Source: Molanna angustata (Eukaryota > Arthropoda > Insecta > Trichoptera > Molannidae). Taken from it: a DNA stretch of 64,000 nt. Shown in pieces: positions 51,976 to 64,000 of the stretch (position 1 is the first letter of the stretch; each line of letters starts with the position of its first letter). The stretch covers positions 31,744,431-31,808,430 of the forward strand of contig OY754980.1 in NCBI GenBank assembly GCA_963576475.1, in the 5' to 3' direction. The notes beneath the pieces are model-generated. The model was not told the origin of the DNA and did no database searches. It saw only the letters and a list, made by a program, of their open reading frames with translations. A program made the position numbers and the translations under genes.

Positions 51976-54828
51976 ATGGCAACAGGAAATGATCTTACTT
52001 TAGCACTGATAAATGTTCGTTCATTGAATACAAGTATGGACGAGCTTTTTTATGCATTAAATTCATACGAAATCGATATTTTAGCACTAAATGAAACATG
52101 GCTGCGTCCAGATGACAAACTAACAGCTTACCAAATACCTGGTTACAAATTGTATCATAGGGCGAGAGCAACTAGGGGTGGGGGTGTAGGTATGTACATA
52201 CGGAATCATTTCAACTGCCGCACTGTACGAAATTCTGGCGATAGTTTAGAGCATATTTGGCTCAACATGAAATTTTCTAAAACAAGCATTGTACTAGGGA
52301 CAGCTTATAGACCTCCTTCAATGAGCATAGAAAATTCAATGGAATGCCTGGAAAATGTTTTATCCGACCTAAATTGCACATCCGATCTCTTATTCTTCCT
52401 TGGAGATTTAAATATTGATTTATTGAAACCAAATGTCTCTTCAGTCACTAAATTATTACAGCATCTGGATAGTTTTAACTTAAAACAGATAGTAACCGAA
52501 CCGACGCGTATTACGGACTCATCCCAGTCTCTCATTGATATAATTTGTACTAATGCATCGAGTCAATTAAAGAATGTAACTGTTGTGCATAACTCGAAAC
52601 TCAGTGACCATGGCTTAGTAATTGCAAATTTTGAAATTAATAAACCTAAACGTAAACCTCACGAAGTTAAATATAGAGCCTTAGACGATATAAATATAGA
52701 AGACTTAAAAATAGACCTTGATCATATCAGCTGGATAAATATCGAACACCAACCAAATGTGGACGCTATGGTTGACATGTTTAATTCAAGCATTTTGGAA
52801 GTGTTTGACAAACATGCGCCTGAGCGTAAACGTTTTGTGAAAACTAAGTATAAGCCGTGGTTCACTGAAAATCTTAAACAAATGATTAAAAAACGCGATC
52901 GAGCTGCGAGTAAGGCTAAGAGAACCAAACAAATTGAAGACATCAACTCATATAAAGTGATTAGAAATATTACAAATACTTCAATTAAACGTGAAAAAAG
53001 GGAATATTTCTCTACTAACGTTAATAGTAATTTGCAGAACTCTAGGTTATTGTGGAAGAACCTCAAAAGATCTATTGAATTAAATAACGACAATAATTCT
53101 ATCCCACAATACCTCTGTGATGCAAATAAAATTAATGATCACTTTTTGAAATTACCCAGCGAGGAATTTGATGCAGGCGAATTGATTGAGTTTTACAGTA
53201 ATAACAAATTTTCTGATAGCATTAATTTCAGTTTTCATCATGTTTCATATCTGGAAATACTAAGGATTATTCAAAATATACAGTCTATGGCTACTGGCAG
53301 TGACAATATATCAATTCGTATGCTCAATCTTACTTTGCCACACAGTCTAGACGTAATTACTAAAATTGTCAATAGATCACTCTCAGACTCTGTATTTCCC
53401 ACCGCCTGGAAAAAGTCTTTGGTTTGCCCCATTCCTAAGACCTGTAATGTTTCCAGTCTTAAAGACTTGCGACCCATCAGTATTCTCCCTGCTTTTTCAA
53501 AAATTCTTGAAAAAGTTGTTCATCAACAGGTGGTCGAGTATGTAAACATGTTTAATATAATCCCTGCCCTTCAGTCAGGTTTCCGCCCCTTACACAGTAC
53601 ATCTACAGCATTACAATTAGTAACCGATGACATACTCACTCAATCCGACAAAGGTCAATGTACAGCCCTGGTCCTCTTGGATTTTTCTCGTGCGTTTGAT
53701 TGCTTGAATATAAATTTACTTGTTTCGAAGCTAAAATATTACGGGTTCAATGCTAAAGCTTGCAAATGGTTTAGTGACTACCTTGCTAATCGTTCACAGA
53801 GAACTAACTGTACCCAAATGGACGGCTCTAAAATAGAATCTGACACAAAAAATGTATATCGTGGTGTTCCGCAAGGATCCATTTTAGGACCTCTGTTATT
53901 CATTATCTACACCGCGGACATATCCACTTCAATCCAATTCTGTAATTTTCATTTATATGCCGATGACACGCAGTTATATATTTCATTTCCTCCAAATGAT
54001 GCTGCTGACGCTGCCCAAAAAGTAAATTATGACTTAGAAAACATATACAAATGGTCAAAAAATCATTCTTTAGTATTAAACGCTGCAAAGTCACAGTACT
54101 CGATATTTGGCACTAAGCAGAGGGTTAGTAATTTTAATGAAAGATCCTTCAAACTTCTTATCAATGGCACTGTATTGGAAAGACAAATGAATGTCAAGAA
54201 CCTCGGTCTAATTTTTGATGCAAACCTTCGTTTTGAAGATCATATTCGTTCGAAGGCCAAACATTGCTATTTCAGACTAAAAATTTTATATAGAATTCGC
54301 AAATACCTTGATGTGAATCTGAGAAAATTGTTGATTGAATCCATTGTTCTGCCAATTCTTGATTACTGTGATACAGTGTATGGACCATGTTTGTTGACCA
54401 AACATCAACGGATAGTCCAAAGAGTCCAAAACGCTTGCGCCAGATTTTGCTTCTCAATTCCTCGCAGGGCACATGTCTCACCATATTTGGTTGAAAATGG
54501 AATGTTGAACATGGCAAACCGACGGAAACTACACCTTTCTTGTCAGATGTATAAAGTGGTCCAAAATAAAAAACCCAAATACTTGTTTGAAAGATTGGAA
54601 TGGTCTGAAAGTGTTCACAACTATGGTACGAGGGCCAGGGGCTTCTTATTGCTTATTCCTAGGCATAGAGGGGCAGCGTTTGAAGGCAGTTTCAAATACG
54701 CTGCAACAAAATGTTGGAATGACTTGCCTCCACCGCTAAAAGTAGCGGAAAAATTCTATTATTTCAAAGAGAATTGTCGAGCAATGCTTCTGGCCTCGCA
54801 ATCATGGTGTGAAGTATGTATGAATTAA
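51976..54828 (+). CDS. Retrotransposon ORF2: APE endonuclease and reverse transcriptase, 950 residues
   Basis: Nicks target DNA and copies the element RNA in place. The apurinic-like endonuclease (about 7-220) has Asn13, Glu40 in NETW, YRPP at 111-114, GDLNID at 143-148 and SDH at 210-212, all expected catalytic or structural residues. The reverse transcriptase (about 430-710) has LVLLDFSRAFD with Asp569, GVPQGS at 630-635 and YADD at 661-664. The C-terminus has the YGTRARG and CWNDLPPPLK patterns. No RNase H domain. Length is normal for CR1/L2-group ORF2 and there are no stops. The ATG at 51976 lies eight codons before the conserved INVRSL stretch, so the start is natural. Confidence 0.93.
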   Translation: MATGNDLTLALINVRSLNTSMDELFYALNSYEIDILALNETWLRPDDKLTAYQIPGYKLYHRARATRGGGVGMYIRNHFNCRTVRNSGDSLEHIWLNMKFSKTSIVLGTAYRPPSMSIENSMECLENVLSDLNCTSDLLFFLGDLNIDLLKPNVSSVTKLLQHLDSFNLKQIVTEPTRITDSSQSLIDIICTNASSQLKNVTVVHNSKLSDHGLVIANFEINKPKRKPHEVKYRALDDINIEDLKIDLDHISWINIEHQPNVDAMVDMFNSSILEVFDKHAPERKRFVKTKYKPWFTENLKQMIKKRDRAASKAKRTKQIEDINSYKVIRNITNTSIKREKREYFSTNVNSNLQNSRLLWKNLKRSIELNNDNNSIPQYLCDANKINDHFLKLPSEEFDAGELIEFYSNNKFSDSINFSFHHVSYLEILRIIQNIQSMATGSDNISIRMLNLTLPHSLDVITKIVNRSLSDSVFPTAWKKSLVCPIPKTCNVSSLKDLRPISILPAFSKILEKVVHQQVVEYVNMFNIIPALQSGFRPLHSTSTALQLVTDDILTQSDKGQCTALVLLDFSRAFDCLNINLLVSKLKYYGFNAKACKWFSDYLANRSQRTNCTQMDGSKIESDTKNVYRGVPQGSILGPLLFIIYTADISTSIQFCNFHLYADDTQLYISFPPNDAADAAQKVNYDLENIYKWSKNHSLVLNAAKSQYSIFGTKQRVSNFNERSFKLLINGTVLERQMNVKNLGLIFDANLRFEDHIRSKAKHCYFRLKILYRIRKYLDVNLRKLLIESIVLPILDYCDTVYGPCLLTKHQRIVQRVQNACARFCFSIPRRAHVSPYLVENGMLNMANRRKLHLSCQMYKVVQNKKPKYLFERLEWSESVHNYGTRARGFLLLIPRHRGAAFEGSFKYAATKCWNDLPPPLKVAEKFYYFKENCRAMLLASQSWCEVCMN

Positions 54829-55032
54829 TGTGTATTTATGTGTGTTGGTGTGTATAAATAAATGTGTGTATATATGTATGTGCGTGCATGTACATTTATG
54901 TATTTGTGAATATTTATATATGTGTATTTTAGGAGCATTTTTTTTTTTTGTATTTTTTGTATTTATTTTGCATATAAATAAAGTAGACCTTGTATAGATA
55001 ATAAAATATTATACCTACATAAGCAATAGGAT

Positions 55033-55087
55033 CATGCTGAAAATCAGCTGCTGGGGGGCTTGCCTTCCAGCAACATAGCTGAGCATG
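55033..55087 (+). promoter_or_regulatory. Nested stem-loop in the retrotransposon 3' UTR
   Basis: CATGCT, AGCT and GCTGG on the left pair in order with CCAGC, AGCT and AGCATG on the right, around a GGGG-containing loop. The position shortly before the (TTTA)n tail is that of the 3' structure some LINE reverse transcriptases recognise on their template. Confidence 0.6.
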
Positions 55088-55205
55088 GTCCTTTTGAGTC
55101 AGAAAGGTTGTTTTTCTGTATATTAATTTTTATATGTCTGTGTTTTTTTTATGCAAACTTCTTTTTTGTCTCAATAAATGTTTATTTATTTATTTATTTA
55201 TTTAT

Positions 55206-55789
55206 CAGATTTCGCAACAGAAAGCCAACGCTCATCAGTGAAGCATACGTTTGCACACATACAAACCGACGAATGCCGGCCGTCCCTCGCAAAACACACT
55301 CTGTCCACCGTCACCTTTCCCACGATTCAATAACCGCTTTATCACATTAAATCATCAAAAAAATCAATTTACCAACACACATTTGAAAAAAAACTTACTC
55401 TTCTCACTTATATTAATCGATCATTGGATGTGGTTATAATTGTTTATATATTTCATTGCTGATTTCTTAAATAATGTGTGTCCCTAGTTTTCCTCAATTC
55501 ATTGAAACATTTTATGCTCAAGTATATTCCAACTGTTACATCAATCAATCACAATTATTGTTAGTAGGATTTTCTGTAAAGGGGCCGATTACAGTCCCCA
55601 TATATATATAGTGGGTGGTGGCGAAGTAGCGAATTGCTCGTGCGATCATTTTTTTGATCTTTCCATATACTGATCAGTCACAATAATTACTCCTTTTTTC
55701 TTCTTCCTCCTTGACCTCATGACAGAGGATGGTGGCTAAACTGAATCACCCGCCGAACAACCCTCATAGTTATTTGTAAATAATTTAAA
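55206..55789. other. Spacer between two LINE-derived blocks
   Basis: No recognised gene. A GT/GA-rich patch GTGGGTGGTGGCGAAGTAGC lies at about 55611. Confidence 0.35.
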
Positions 55790-55790
55790 T

Positions 55791-55927
55791 ATTATTATAA
55801 TCTCTAAAAACAAAATATAAATAAAAAAGGTCCCTTTGTCTAAAAATTTACTGCATATATTATTATAATCTCTAAAAACAAAATATAAATAAAAAAGGTC
55901 CCTTTGTCTAAAAATTTACTGCATATA
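55791..55927 (+). repeat. Tandem duplication, 68-bp unit, two copies
   Basis: TATTATAATCTCTAAAAAC through AAATTTACTGCATAT is present twice (the word TCTCTAAAAA starts at 55801 and 55869) with essentially no differences, so it is recent. Confidence 0.9.
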
Positions 55928-56035
55928 AGATTCAATTACCCCTTTCTTGATACACTCTTATGATGGTCACTGGATCACCGATACTAGTCAGTGTTACAAT
56001 ATTATTAATAATAAATTTGATTCTCCTGCTCTCTT
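55910..56035 (+). pseudogene. LINE ORF2 C-terminus, part before the array
   Basis: Frame reads SITPFLIHSYDGHWITDTSQ, CYNIINNKFDSPALLNYISF and runs into the first unit of the array. DSPALL...YISFNIP corresponds to DSPELVKLVGIHVP in the LINE fragment at 29190 and DLLGQILFNCP at 27670, so this is the tail of a Jockey/CR1-type ORF2. Confidence 0.65.
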
Positions 56036-59000
56036 AAATTATATATCTTTCAACATCCCTACCTACACCTGTAGAACTAGACACACTCCTCTTTTATATT
56101 ATATATCTTTCAACATCCCTACCTACACCTGTAGACACTAGACACACTCCTCTTTTATATTATATATCTTTCAACATCCCTACCTACACCTGTAGACACT
56201 AGACACACTCCTCTTTTATATTATATATCTTTCAACATCCCTACCTACACCTGTAGAACTAGACACACTCCTCTTTTATATTATATATCTTTCAACATCC
56301 CTACCTACACCTGTAGACACTAGACACACTCCTCTTTTATATTATATATCTTTCAACATCCCTACCTACACCTGTAGAACTAGACACACTCCTCTTTTAT
56401 ATTATATATCTTTCAACATCCCTACCTACACCTGTAGAACTAGACACACTCCTCTTTTATATTATATATCTTTCAACATCCTTACCTACACCTGTAGAAC
56501 TAGACACACTCCTCTTTTATATTATATATCTTTCAACATCCTTACCTACACCTGTAGAACTAGACACACTCCTCTTTTATATTATATATCTTTCAACATC
56601 CCTACCTACACCTGTAGAACTAGACACACTCCTCTTTTATATTATATATCTTTCAACATCCCTACCTACACCTGTAGAACTAGACACACTCCTCTTTTAT
56701 ATTATATATCTTTCAACATCCCTACCTACACCTGTAGAACTAGACACACTCCTCTTTTATATTATATATCTTTCAACATCCCTACCTACACCTGTAGAAC
56801 TAGACACACTCCTCTTTTATATTATATATCTTTCAACATCCCTACCTACACCTGTAGAACTAGACACACTCCTCTTTTATATTATATATCTTTCAACATC
56901 CTTACCTACACCTGTAGAACTAGACACACTCCTCTTTTATATTATATATCTTTCAACATCCCTACCTACACCTGTAGAACTAGACACACTCCTCTTTTAT
57001 ATTATATATCTTTCAACATCCCTACCTACACCTGTAGAACTAGACACACTCCTCTTTTATATTATATATCTTTCAACATCCTTACCTACACCTGTAGAAC
57101 TAGACACACTCCTCTTTTATATTATATATCTTTCAACATCCCTACCTACACCTGTAGAACTAGACACACTCCTCTTTTATATTATATATCTTTCAACATC
57201 CCTACCTACACCTGTAGAACTAGACACACTCCTCTTTTATATTATATATCTTTCAACATCCCTACCTACACCTGTAGACACTAGACACACTCCTCTTTTA
57301 TATTATATATCTTTCAACATCCCTACCTACACCTGTAGAACTAGACACACTCCTCTTTTATATTATATATCTTTCAACATCCCTACCTACACCTGTAGAA
57401 CTAGACACACTCCTCTTTTATATTATATATCTTTCAACATCCTTACCTACACCTGTAGAACTAGACACACTCCTCTTTTATATTATATATCTTTCAACAT
57501 CCTTACCTACACCTGTAGAACTAGACACACTCCTCTTTTATATTATATATCTTTCAACATCCCTACCTACACCTGTAGAACTAGACACACTCCTCTTTTA
57601 TATTATATATCTTTCAACATCCCTACCTACACCTGTAGAACTAGACACACTCCTCTTTTATATTATATATCTTTCAACATCCTTACCTACACCTGTAGAA
57701 CTAGACACACTCCTCTTTTATATTATATATCTTTCAACATCCCTACCTACACCTGTAGAACTAGACACACTCCTCTTTTATATTATATATCTTTCAACAT
57801 CCCTACCTACACCTGTAGACACTAGACACACTCCTCTTTTATATTATATATCTTTCAACATCCCTACCTACACCTGTAGAACTAGACACACTCCTCTTTT
57901 ATATTATATATCTTTCAACATCCCTACCTACACCTGTAGACACTAGACACACTCCTCTTTTATATTATATATCTTTCAACATCCCTACCTACACCTGTAG
58001 ACACTAGACACACTCCTCTTTTATATTATATATCTTTCAACATCCCTACCTACACCTGTAGAACTAGACACACTCCTCTTTTATATTATATATCTTTCAA
58101 CATCCCTACCTACACCTGTAGAACTAGACACACTCCTCTTTTATATTATATATCTTTCAACATCCCTACCTACACCTGTAGACACTAGACACACTCCTCT
58201 TTTATATTATATATCTTTCAACATCCCTACCTACACCTGTAGAACTAGACACACTCCTCTTTTATATTATATATCTTTCAACATCCCTACCTACACCTGT
58301 AGAACTAGACACACTCCTCTTTTATATTATATATCTTTCAACATCCCTACCTACACCTGTAGAACTAGACACACTCCTCTTTTATATTATATATCTTTCA
58401 ACATCCCTACCTACACCTGTAGAACTAGACACACTCCTCTTTTATATTATATATCTTTCAACATCCTTACCTACACCTGTAGAACTAGACACACTCCTCT
58501 TTTATATTATATATCTTTCAACATCCCTACCTACACCTGTAGAACTAGACACACTCCTCTTTTATATTATATATCTTTCAACATCCCTACCTACACCTGT
58601 AGACACTAGACACACTCCTCTTTTATATTATATATCTTTCAACATCCCTACCTACACCTGTAGAACTAGACACACTCCTCTTTTATATTATATATCTTTC
58701 AACATCCCTACCTACACCTGTAGACACTAGACACACTCCTCTTTTATATTATATATCTTTCAACATCCCTACCTACACCTGTAGACACTAGACACACTCC
58801 TCTTTTATATTATATATCTTTCAACATCCCTACCTACACCTGTAGAACTAGACACACTCCTCTTTTATATTATATATCTTTCAACATCCCTACCTACACC
58901 TGTAGAACTAGACACACTCCTCTTTTATATTATATATCTTTCAACATCCCTACCTACACCTGTAGACACTAGACACACTCCTCTTTTATATTATATATCT

Positions 59001-62000
59001 TTCAACATCCCTACCTACACCTGTAGACACTAGACACACTCCTCTTTTATATTATATATCTTTCAACATCCCTACCTACACCTGTAGACACTAGACACAC
59101 TCCTCTTTTATATTATATATCTTTCAACATCCCTACCTACACCTGTAGAACTAGACACACTCCTCTTTTATATTATATATCTTTCAACATCCCTACCTAC
59201 ACCTGTAGACACTAGACACACTCCTCTTTTATATTATATATCTTTCAACATCCCTACCTACACCTGTAGACACTAGACACACTCCTCTTTTATATTATAT
59301 ATCTTTCAACATCCCTACCTACACCTGTAGAACTAGACACACTCCTCTTTTATATTATATATCTTTCAACATCCCTACCTACACCTGTAGAACTAGACAC
59401 ACTCCTCTTTTATATTATATATCTTTCAACATCCCTACCTACACCTGTAGAACTAGACACACTCCTCTTTTATATTATATATCTTTCAACATCCCTACCT
59501 ACACCTGTAGAACTAGACACACTCCTCTTTTATATTATATATCTTTCAACATCCCTACCTACACCTGTAGAACTAGACACACTCCTCTTTTATATTATAT
59601 ATCTTTCAACATCCCTACCTACACCTGTAGAACTAGACACACTCCTCTTTTATATTATATATCTTTCAACATCCCTACCTACACCTGTAGAACTAGACAC
59701 ACTCCTCTTTTATATTATATATCTTTCAACATCCCTACCTACACCTGTAGAACTAGACACACTCCTCTTTTATATTATATATCTTTCAACATCCCTACCT
59801 ACACCTGTAGAACTAGACACACTCCTCTTTTATATTATATATCTTTCAACATCCCTACCTACACCTGTAGAACTAGACACACTCCTCTTTTATATTATAT
59901 ATCTTTCAACATCCCTACCTACACCTGTAGACACTAGACACACTCCTCTTTTATATTATATATCTTTCAACATCCCTACCTACACCTGTAGACACTAGAC
60001 ACACTCCTCTTTTATATTATATATCTTTCAACATCCCTACCTACACCTGTAGAACTAGACACACTCCTCTTTTATATTATATATCTTTCAACATCCCTAC
60101 CTACACCTGTAGAACTAGACACACTCCTCTTTTATATTATATATCTTTCAACATCCCTACCTACACCTGTAGAACTAGACACACTCCTCTTTTATATTAT
60201 ATATCTTTCAACATCCCTACCTACACCTGTAGAACTAGACACACTCCTCTTTTATATTATATATCTTTCAACATCCCTACCTACACCTGTAGAACTAGAC
60301 ACACTCCTCTTTTATATTATATATCTTTCAACATCCCTACCTACACCTGTAGAACTAGACACACTCCTCTTTTATATTATATATCTTTCAACATCCCTAC
60401 CTACACCTGTAGACACTAGACACACTCCTCTTTTATATTATATATCTTTCAACATCCCTACCTACACCTGTAGACACTAGACACACTCCTCTTTTATATT
60501 ATATATCTTTCAACATCCCTACCTACACCTGTAGAACTAGACACACTCCTCTTTTATATTATATATCTTTCAACATCCCTACCTACACCTGTAGAACTAG
60601 ACACACTCCTCTTTTATATTATATATCTTTCAACATCCCTACCTACACCTGTAGACACTAGACACACTCCTCTTTTATATTATATATCTTTCAACATCCC
60701 TACCTACACCTGTAGAACTAGACACACTCCTCTTTTATATTATATATCTTTCAACATCCCTACCTACACCTGTAGAACTAGACACACTCCTCTTTTATAT
60801 TATATATCTTTCAACATCCCTACCTACACCTGTAGAACTAGACACACTCCTCTTTTATATTATATATCTTTCAACATCCCTACCTACACCTGTAGACACT
60901 AGACACACTCCTCTTTTATATTATATATCTTTCAACATCCCTACCTACACCTGTAGAACTAGACACACTCCTCTTTTATATTATATATCTTTCAACATCC
61001 CTACCTACACCTGTAGAACTAGACACACTCCTCTTTTATATTATATATCTTTCAACATCCCTACCTACACCTGTAGACACTAGACACACTCCTCTTTTAT
61101 ATTATATATCTTTCAACATCCCTACCTACACCTGTAGAACTAGACACACTCCTCTTTTATATAATATATATCTTTCAACATCCCTACCTACACCTGTAGA
61201 ACTAGACACACTCCTCTTTTATATTATATATCTTTCAACATCCCTACCTACACCTGTAGAACTAGACACACTCCTCTTTTATATTATATATCTTTCAACA
61301 TCCCTACCTACACCTGTAGACACTAGACACACTCCTCTTTTATATTATATATCTTTCAACATCCCTACCTACACCTGTAGACACTAGACACACTCCTCTT
61401 TTATATTATATATCTTTCAACATCCCTACCTACACCTGTAGAACTAGACACACTCCTCTTTTATATTATATATCTTTCAACATCCCTACCTACACCTGTA
61501 GAACTAGACACACTCCTCTTTTATATTATATATCTTTCAACATCCCTACCTACACCTGTAGAACTAGACACACTCCTCTTTTATATTATATATCTTTCAA
61601 CATCCCTACCTACACCTGTAGACACTAGACACACTCCTCTTTTATATTATATATCTTTCAACATCCCTACCTACACCTGTAGAACTAGACACACTCCTCT
61701 TTTATATTATATATCTTTCAACATCCCTACCTACACCTGTAGAACTAGACACACTCCTCTTTTATATTATATATCTTTCAACATCCCTACCTACACCTGT
61801 AGAACTAGACACACTCCTCTTTTATATTATATATCTTTCAACATCCCTACCTACACCTGTAGACACTAGACACACTCCTCTTTTATATTATATATCTTTC
61901 AACATCCCTACCTACACCTGTAGAACTAGACACACTCCTCTTTTATATTATATATCTTTCAACATCCCTACCTACACCTGTAGAACTAGACACACTCCTC

Positions 62001-63636
62001 TTTTATATTATATATCTTTCAACATCCCTACCTACACCTGTAGAACTAGACACACTCCTCTTTTATATTATATATCTTTCAACATCCCTACCTACACCTG
62101 TAGACACTAGACACACTCCTCTTTTATATTATATATCTTTCAACATCCCTACCTACACCTGTAGACACTAGACACACTCCTCTTTTATATTATATATCTT
62201 TCAACATCCCTACCTACACCTGTAGAACTAGACACACTCCTCTTTTATATTATATATCTTTCAACATCCCTACCTACACCTGTAGAACTAGACACACTCC
62301 TCTTTTATATTATATATCTTTCAACATCCCTACCTACACCTGTAGACACTAGACACACTCCTCTTTTATATTATATATCTTTCAACATCCCTACCTACAC
62401 CTGTAGACACTAGACACACTCCTCTTTTATATTATATATCTTTCAACATCCCTACCTACACCTGTAGACACTAGACACACTCCTCTTTTATATTATATAT
62501 CTTTCAACATCCCTACCTACACCTGTAGAACTAGACACACTCCTCTTTTATATTATATATCTTTCAACATCCCTACCTACACCTGTAGAACTAGACACAC
62601 TCCTCTTTTATATTATATATCTTTCAACATCCCTACCTACACCTGTAGACACTAGACACACTCCTCTTTTATATTATATATCTTTCAACATCCCTACCTA
62701 CACCTGTAGAACTAGACACACTCCTCTTTTATATTATATATCTTTCAACATCCCTACCTACACCTGTAGAACTAGACACACTCCTCTTTTATATTATATA
62801 TCTTTCAACATCCCTACCTACACCTGTAGACACTAGACACACTCCTCTTTTATATTATATATCTTTCAACATCCCTACCTACACCTGTAGACACTAGACA
62901 CACTCCTCTTTTATATTATATATCTTTCAACATCCCTACCTACACCTGTAGACACTAGACACACTCCTCTTTTATATTATATATCTTTCAACATCCCTAC
63001 CTACACCTGTAGACACTAGACACACTCCTCTTTTATATTATATATCTTTCAACATCCCTACCTACACCTGTAGAACTAGACACACTCCTCTTTTATATTA
63101 TATATCTTTCAACATCCCTACCTACACCTGTAGAACTAGACACACTCCTCTTTTATATTATATATCTTTCAACATCCCTACCTACACCTGTAGAACTAGA
63201 CACACTCCTCTTTTATATTATATATCTTTCAACATCCCTACCTACACCTGTAGAACTAGACACACTCCTCTTTTATATTATATATCTTTCAACATCCCTA
63301 CCTACACCTGTAGAACTAGACACACTCCTCTTTTATATTATATATCTTTCAACATCCCTACCTACACCTGTAGAACTAGACACACTCCTCTTTTATATTA
63401 TATATCTTTCAACATCCCTACCTACACCTGTAGACACTAGACACACTCCTCTTTTATATTATATATCTTTCAACATCCCTACCTACACCTGTAGACACTA
63501 GACACACTCCTCTTTTATATTATATATCTTTCAACATCCCTACCTACACCTGTAGAACTAGACACACTCCTCTTTTATATTATATATCTTTCAACATCCC
63601 TACCTACACCTGTAGAACTAGACACACTCCTCTTTT
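56036..63636 (+). repeat. 60/61-bp satellite array, about 126 copies, derived from LINE coding sequence
   Basis: Unit: TATATCTTTCAACATCCCTA, CCTACACCTGTAGAACTAGA, CACACTCCTCTTTTATATTA. About two thirds of the units are 60 bp; the rest have GACACTAG for GAACTAG and are 61 bp. A C-to-T variant (ATCCTTACC) occurs in about eight units, all left of 58500. The order of variants repeats in blocks: units near 57541-58200 and 58321-58980 share an 11-unit pattern (offset about 784 bp), so growth was partly by unequal exchange of multi-unit blocks. A 60-bp unit codes 20 residues, YISFNIPTYTCRTRHTPLLY, and 61-bp units break the frame. Confidence 0.97.
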
Positions 63637-63910
63637 CCACACCAACTATGCTCAACATGCAACAATCTACAGAATCTGTAATACATACATACAATAGGCA
63701 TTTACAAGAGATCGACATATTCTTACTTAGCGCCCCCACATTTAAAAAATATATCAAACTTAAAATTTCATCCTCATTATCAAATTTTACACTTAATATA
63801 CTGACACATATGCAATTTCACACATCATTCACACAATATCTCACCATAGTATGTAACCATTCCTAATGTATCTTAATATACTACAATAACTTCAGCGACA
63901 ACCTGTAATT
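63637..63910 (+). pseudogene. LINE ORF2 C-terminus, part after the array, and 3' UTR
   Basis: The frame of the last unit continues directly as RTRHTPLFHTNYAQHATIYR and ICNTYIQ before a stop. The next frame supplies NRHLQEIDIFLLSAPTFKKY (63690-63750). HTNYAQ...IYRICNTY is the counterpart of SRTNYANNTFINRCCNMY at 27670. A UTR follows. One frameshift breaks the copy. Confidence 0.65.
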
Positions 63911-64000
63911 GGCTTTATTATTAATCAAATCATCTTTATTTTATATAATTTATTATATTATACTGCACAGTTGTATCGCTGCCACCGCGAAGGGAGGTTG
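63911..64000. other. Window end, no recognised feature
   Basis: A short AT-rich stretch then a GC-richer end (CTGCCACCGCGAAGGGAGG). Nothing is identified. Confidence 0.4.

Larger units (their letters stand above)
49600..55205 (+). mobile_element. Apparently complete CR1/L2-group non-LTR retrotransposon
   Basis: Contains a 5' UTR (start not fixed, about 49600), ORF1, two extra frames, ORF2, a 3' UTR with a stem-loop and a (TTTA)n tail at 55181-55205. ORF1 and ORF2 are free of stops, so the copy is young and may be competent. The group is inferred from the APE plus reverse-transcriptase layout without RNase H, the YGTRARG...WNDLPPPLK tail and the microsatellite tail. No clear target duplication was found. 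The unusual point is 1.38 kb between ORF1 and ORF2. Confidence 0.85.

Noticed and set aside
52305..54517. Several minus-strand frames over ORF2
   Set aside because: Shadows of the 950-codon ORF2, whose endonuclease and reverse-transcriptase motifs are unambiguous.
56036..63636. A CRISPR array
   Set aside because: Units are directly adjacent with no variable spacers, have no palindromic repeat and lie in an insect-type genome next to LINE sequence.

Overview
The window is an AT-rich, intergenic-type stretch of an insect genome, most probably a moth or butterfly (Lepidoptera). Supporting signs are frequent GTAGGTACCTAC-type words, many 3' fragments of RTE-type LINEs ending in GAA or ATG triplet tails, a tRNA-derived SINE, helitron-like non-autonomous elements and TTAA-flanked DNA elements. 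The species is inferred; nothing in the sequence names it. Only one host gene looks intact: an intronless tetraspanin on the minus strand (9827-10585). A second host-derived sequence is a broken fragment of an AGC-type protein kinase (15475-15960, minus), which lies inside a mobile element.

1-9450: decayed RTE, Penelope-like and Jockey/CR1-type 3' ends, a 440-bp (TTTTA)n tract, a (CA)n tract, a possible solo LTR and a minus-strand helitron-like copy. 9450-10900: the tetraspanin gene. 10925-17186: a nested composite. A helitron-like element was split by a 5.1-kb TTAA-flanked element with long terminal inverted repeats (11499-16641), and separately by a small MITE. The 5.1-kb element carries a long snap-back repeat, three minisatellites, a CA-tailed repeat, the kinase fragment and a GC-rich tandem repeat. 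17300-25600: helitron, gypsy, RTE and SINE remnants. 25690-27405: an RTE reverse-transcriptase relic cut by a hAT MITE with a perfect 8-bp target duplication. 27670-48400: LINE 3' ends, MITEs, tandem repeats and three of the window's four copies of a snap-back family with about 12-bp target duplications.

49600-55205: an apparently complete non-LTR retrotransposon of the CR1/L2 group. ORF1 is a coiled-coil protein with a Baculo_FP-like C-terminal region; ORF2 is an APE-type endonuclease plus reverse transcriptase with all catalytic motifs present. The 1.38 kb between them is occupied by two further overlapping open frames that code for very hydrophobic proteins, an arrangement I do not recognise. 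55910-63910: the 3' end of another LINE in which a 60-bp, 20-codon stretch of the reverse-transcriptase C-terminus has been amplified to about 126 tandem copies (7.6 kb).

The genes do not form a pathway. The story of the window is layered transposition: LINE machinery supplies RTE and SINE insertions with target duplications, DNA elements nest inside older ones, and short segments of these elements seed tandem arrays. No defence system, CRISPR array or biosynthetic cluster is visible.
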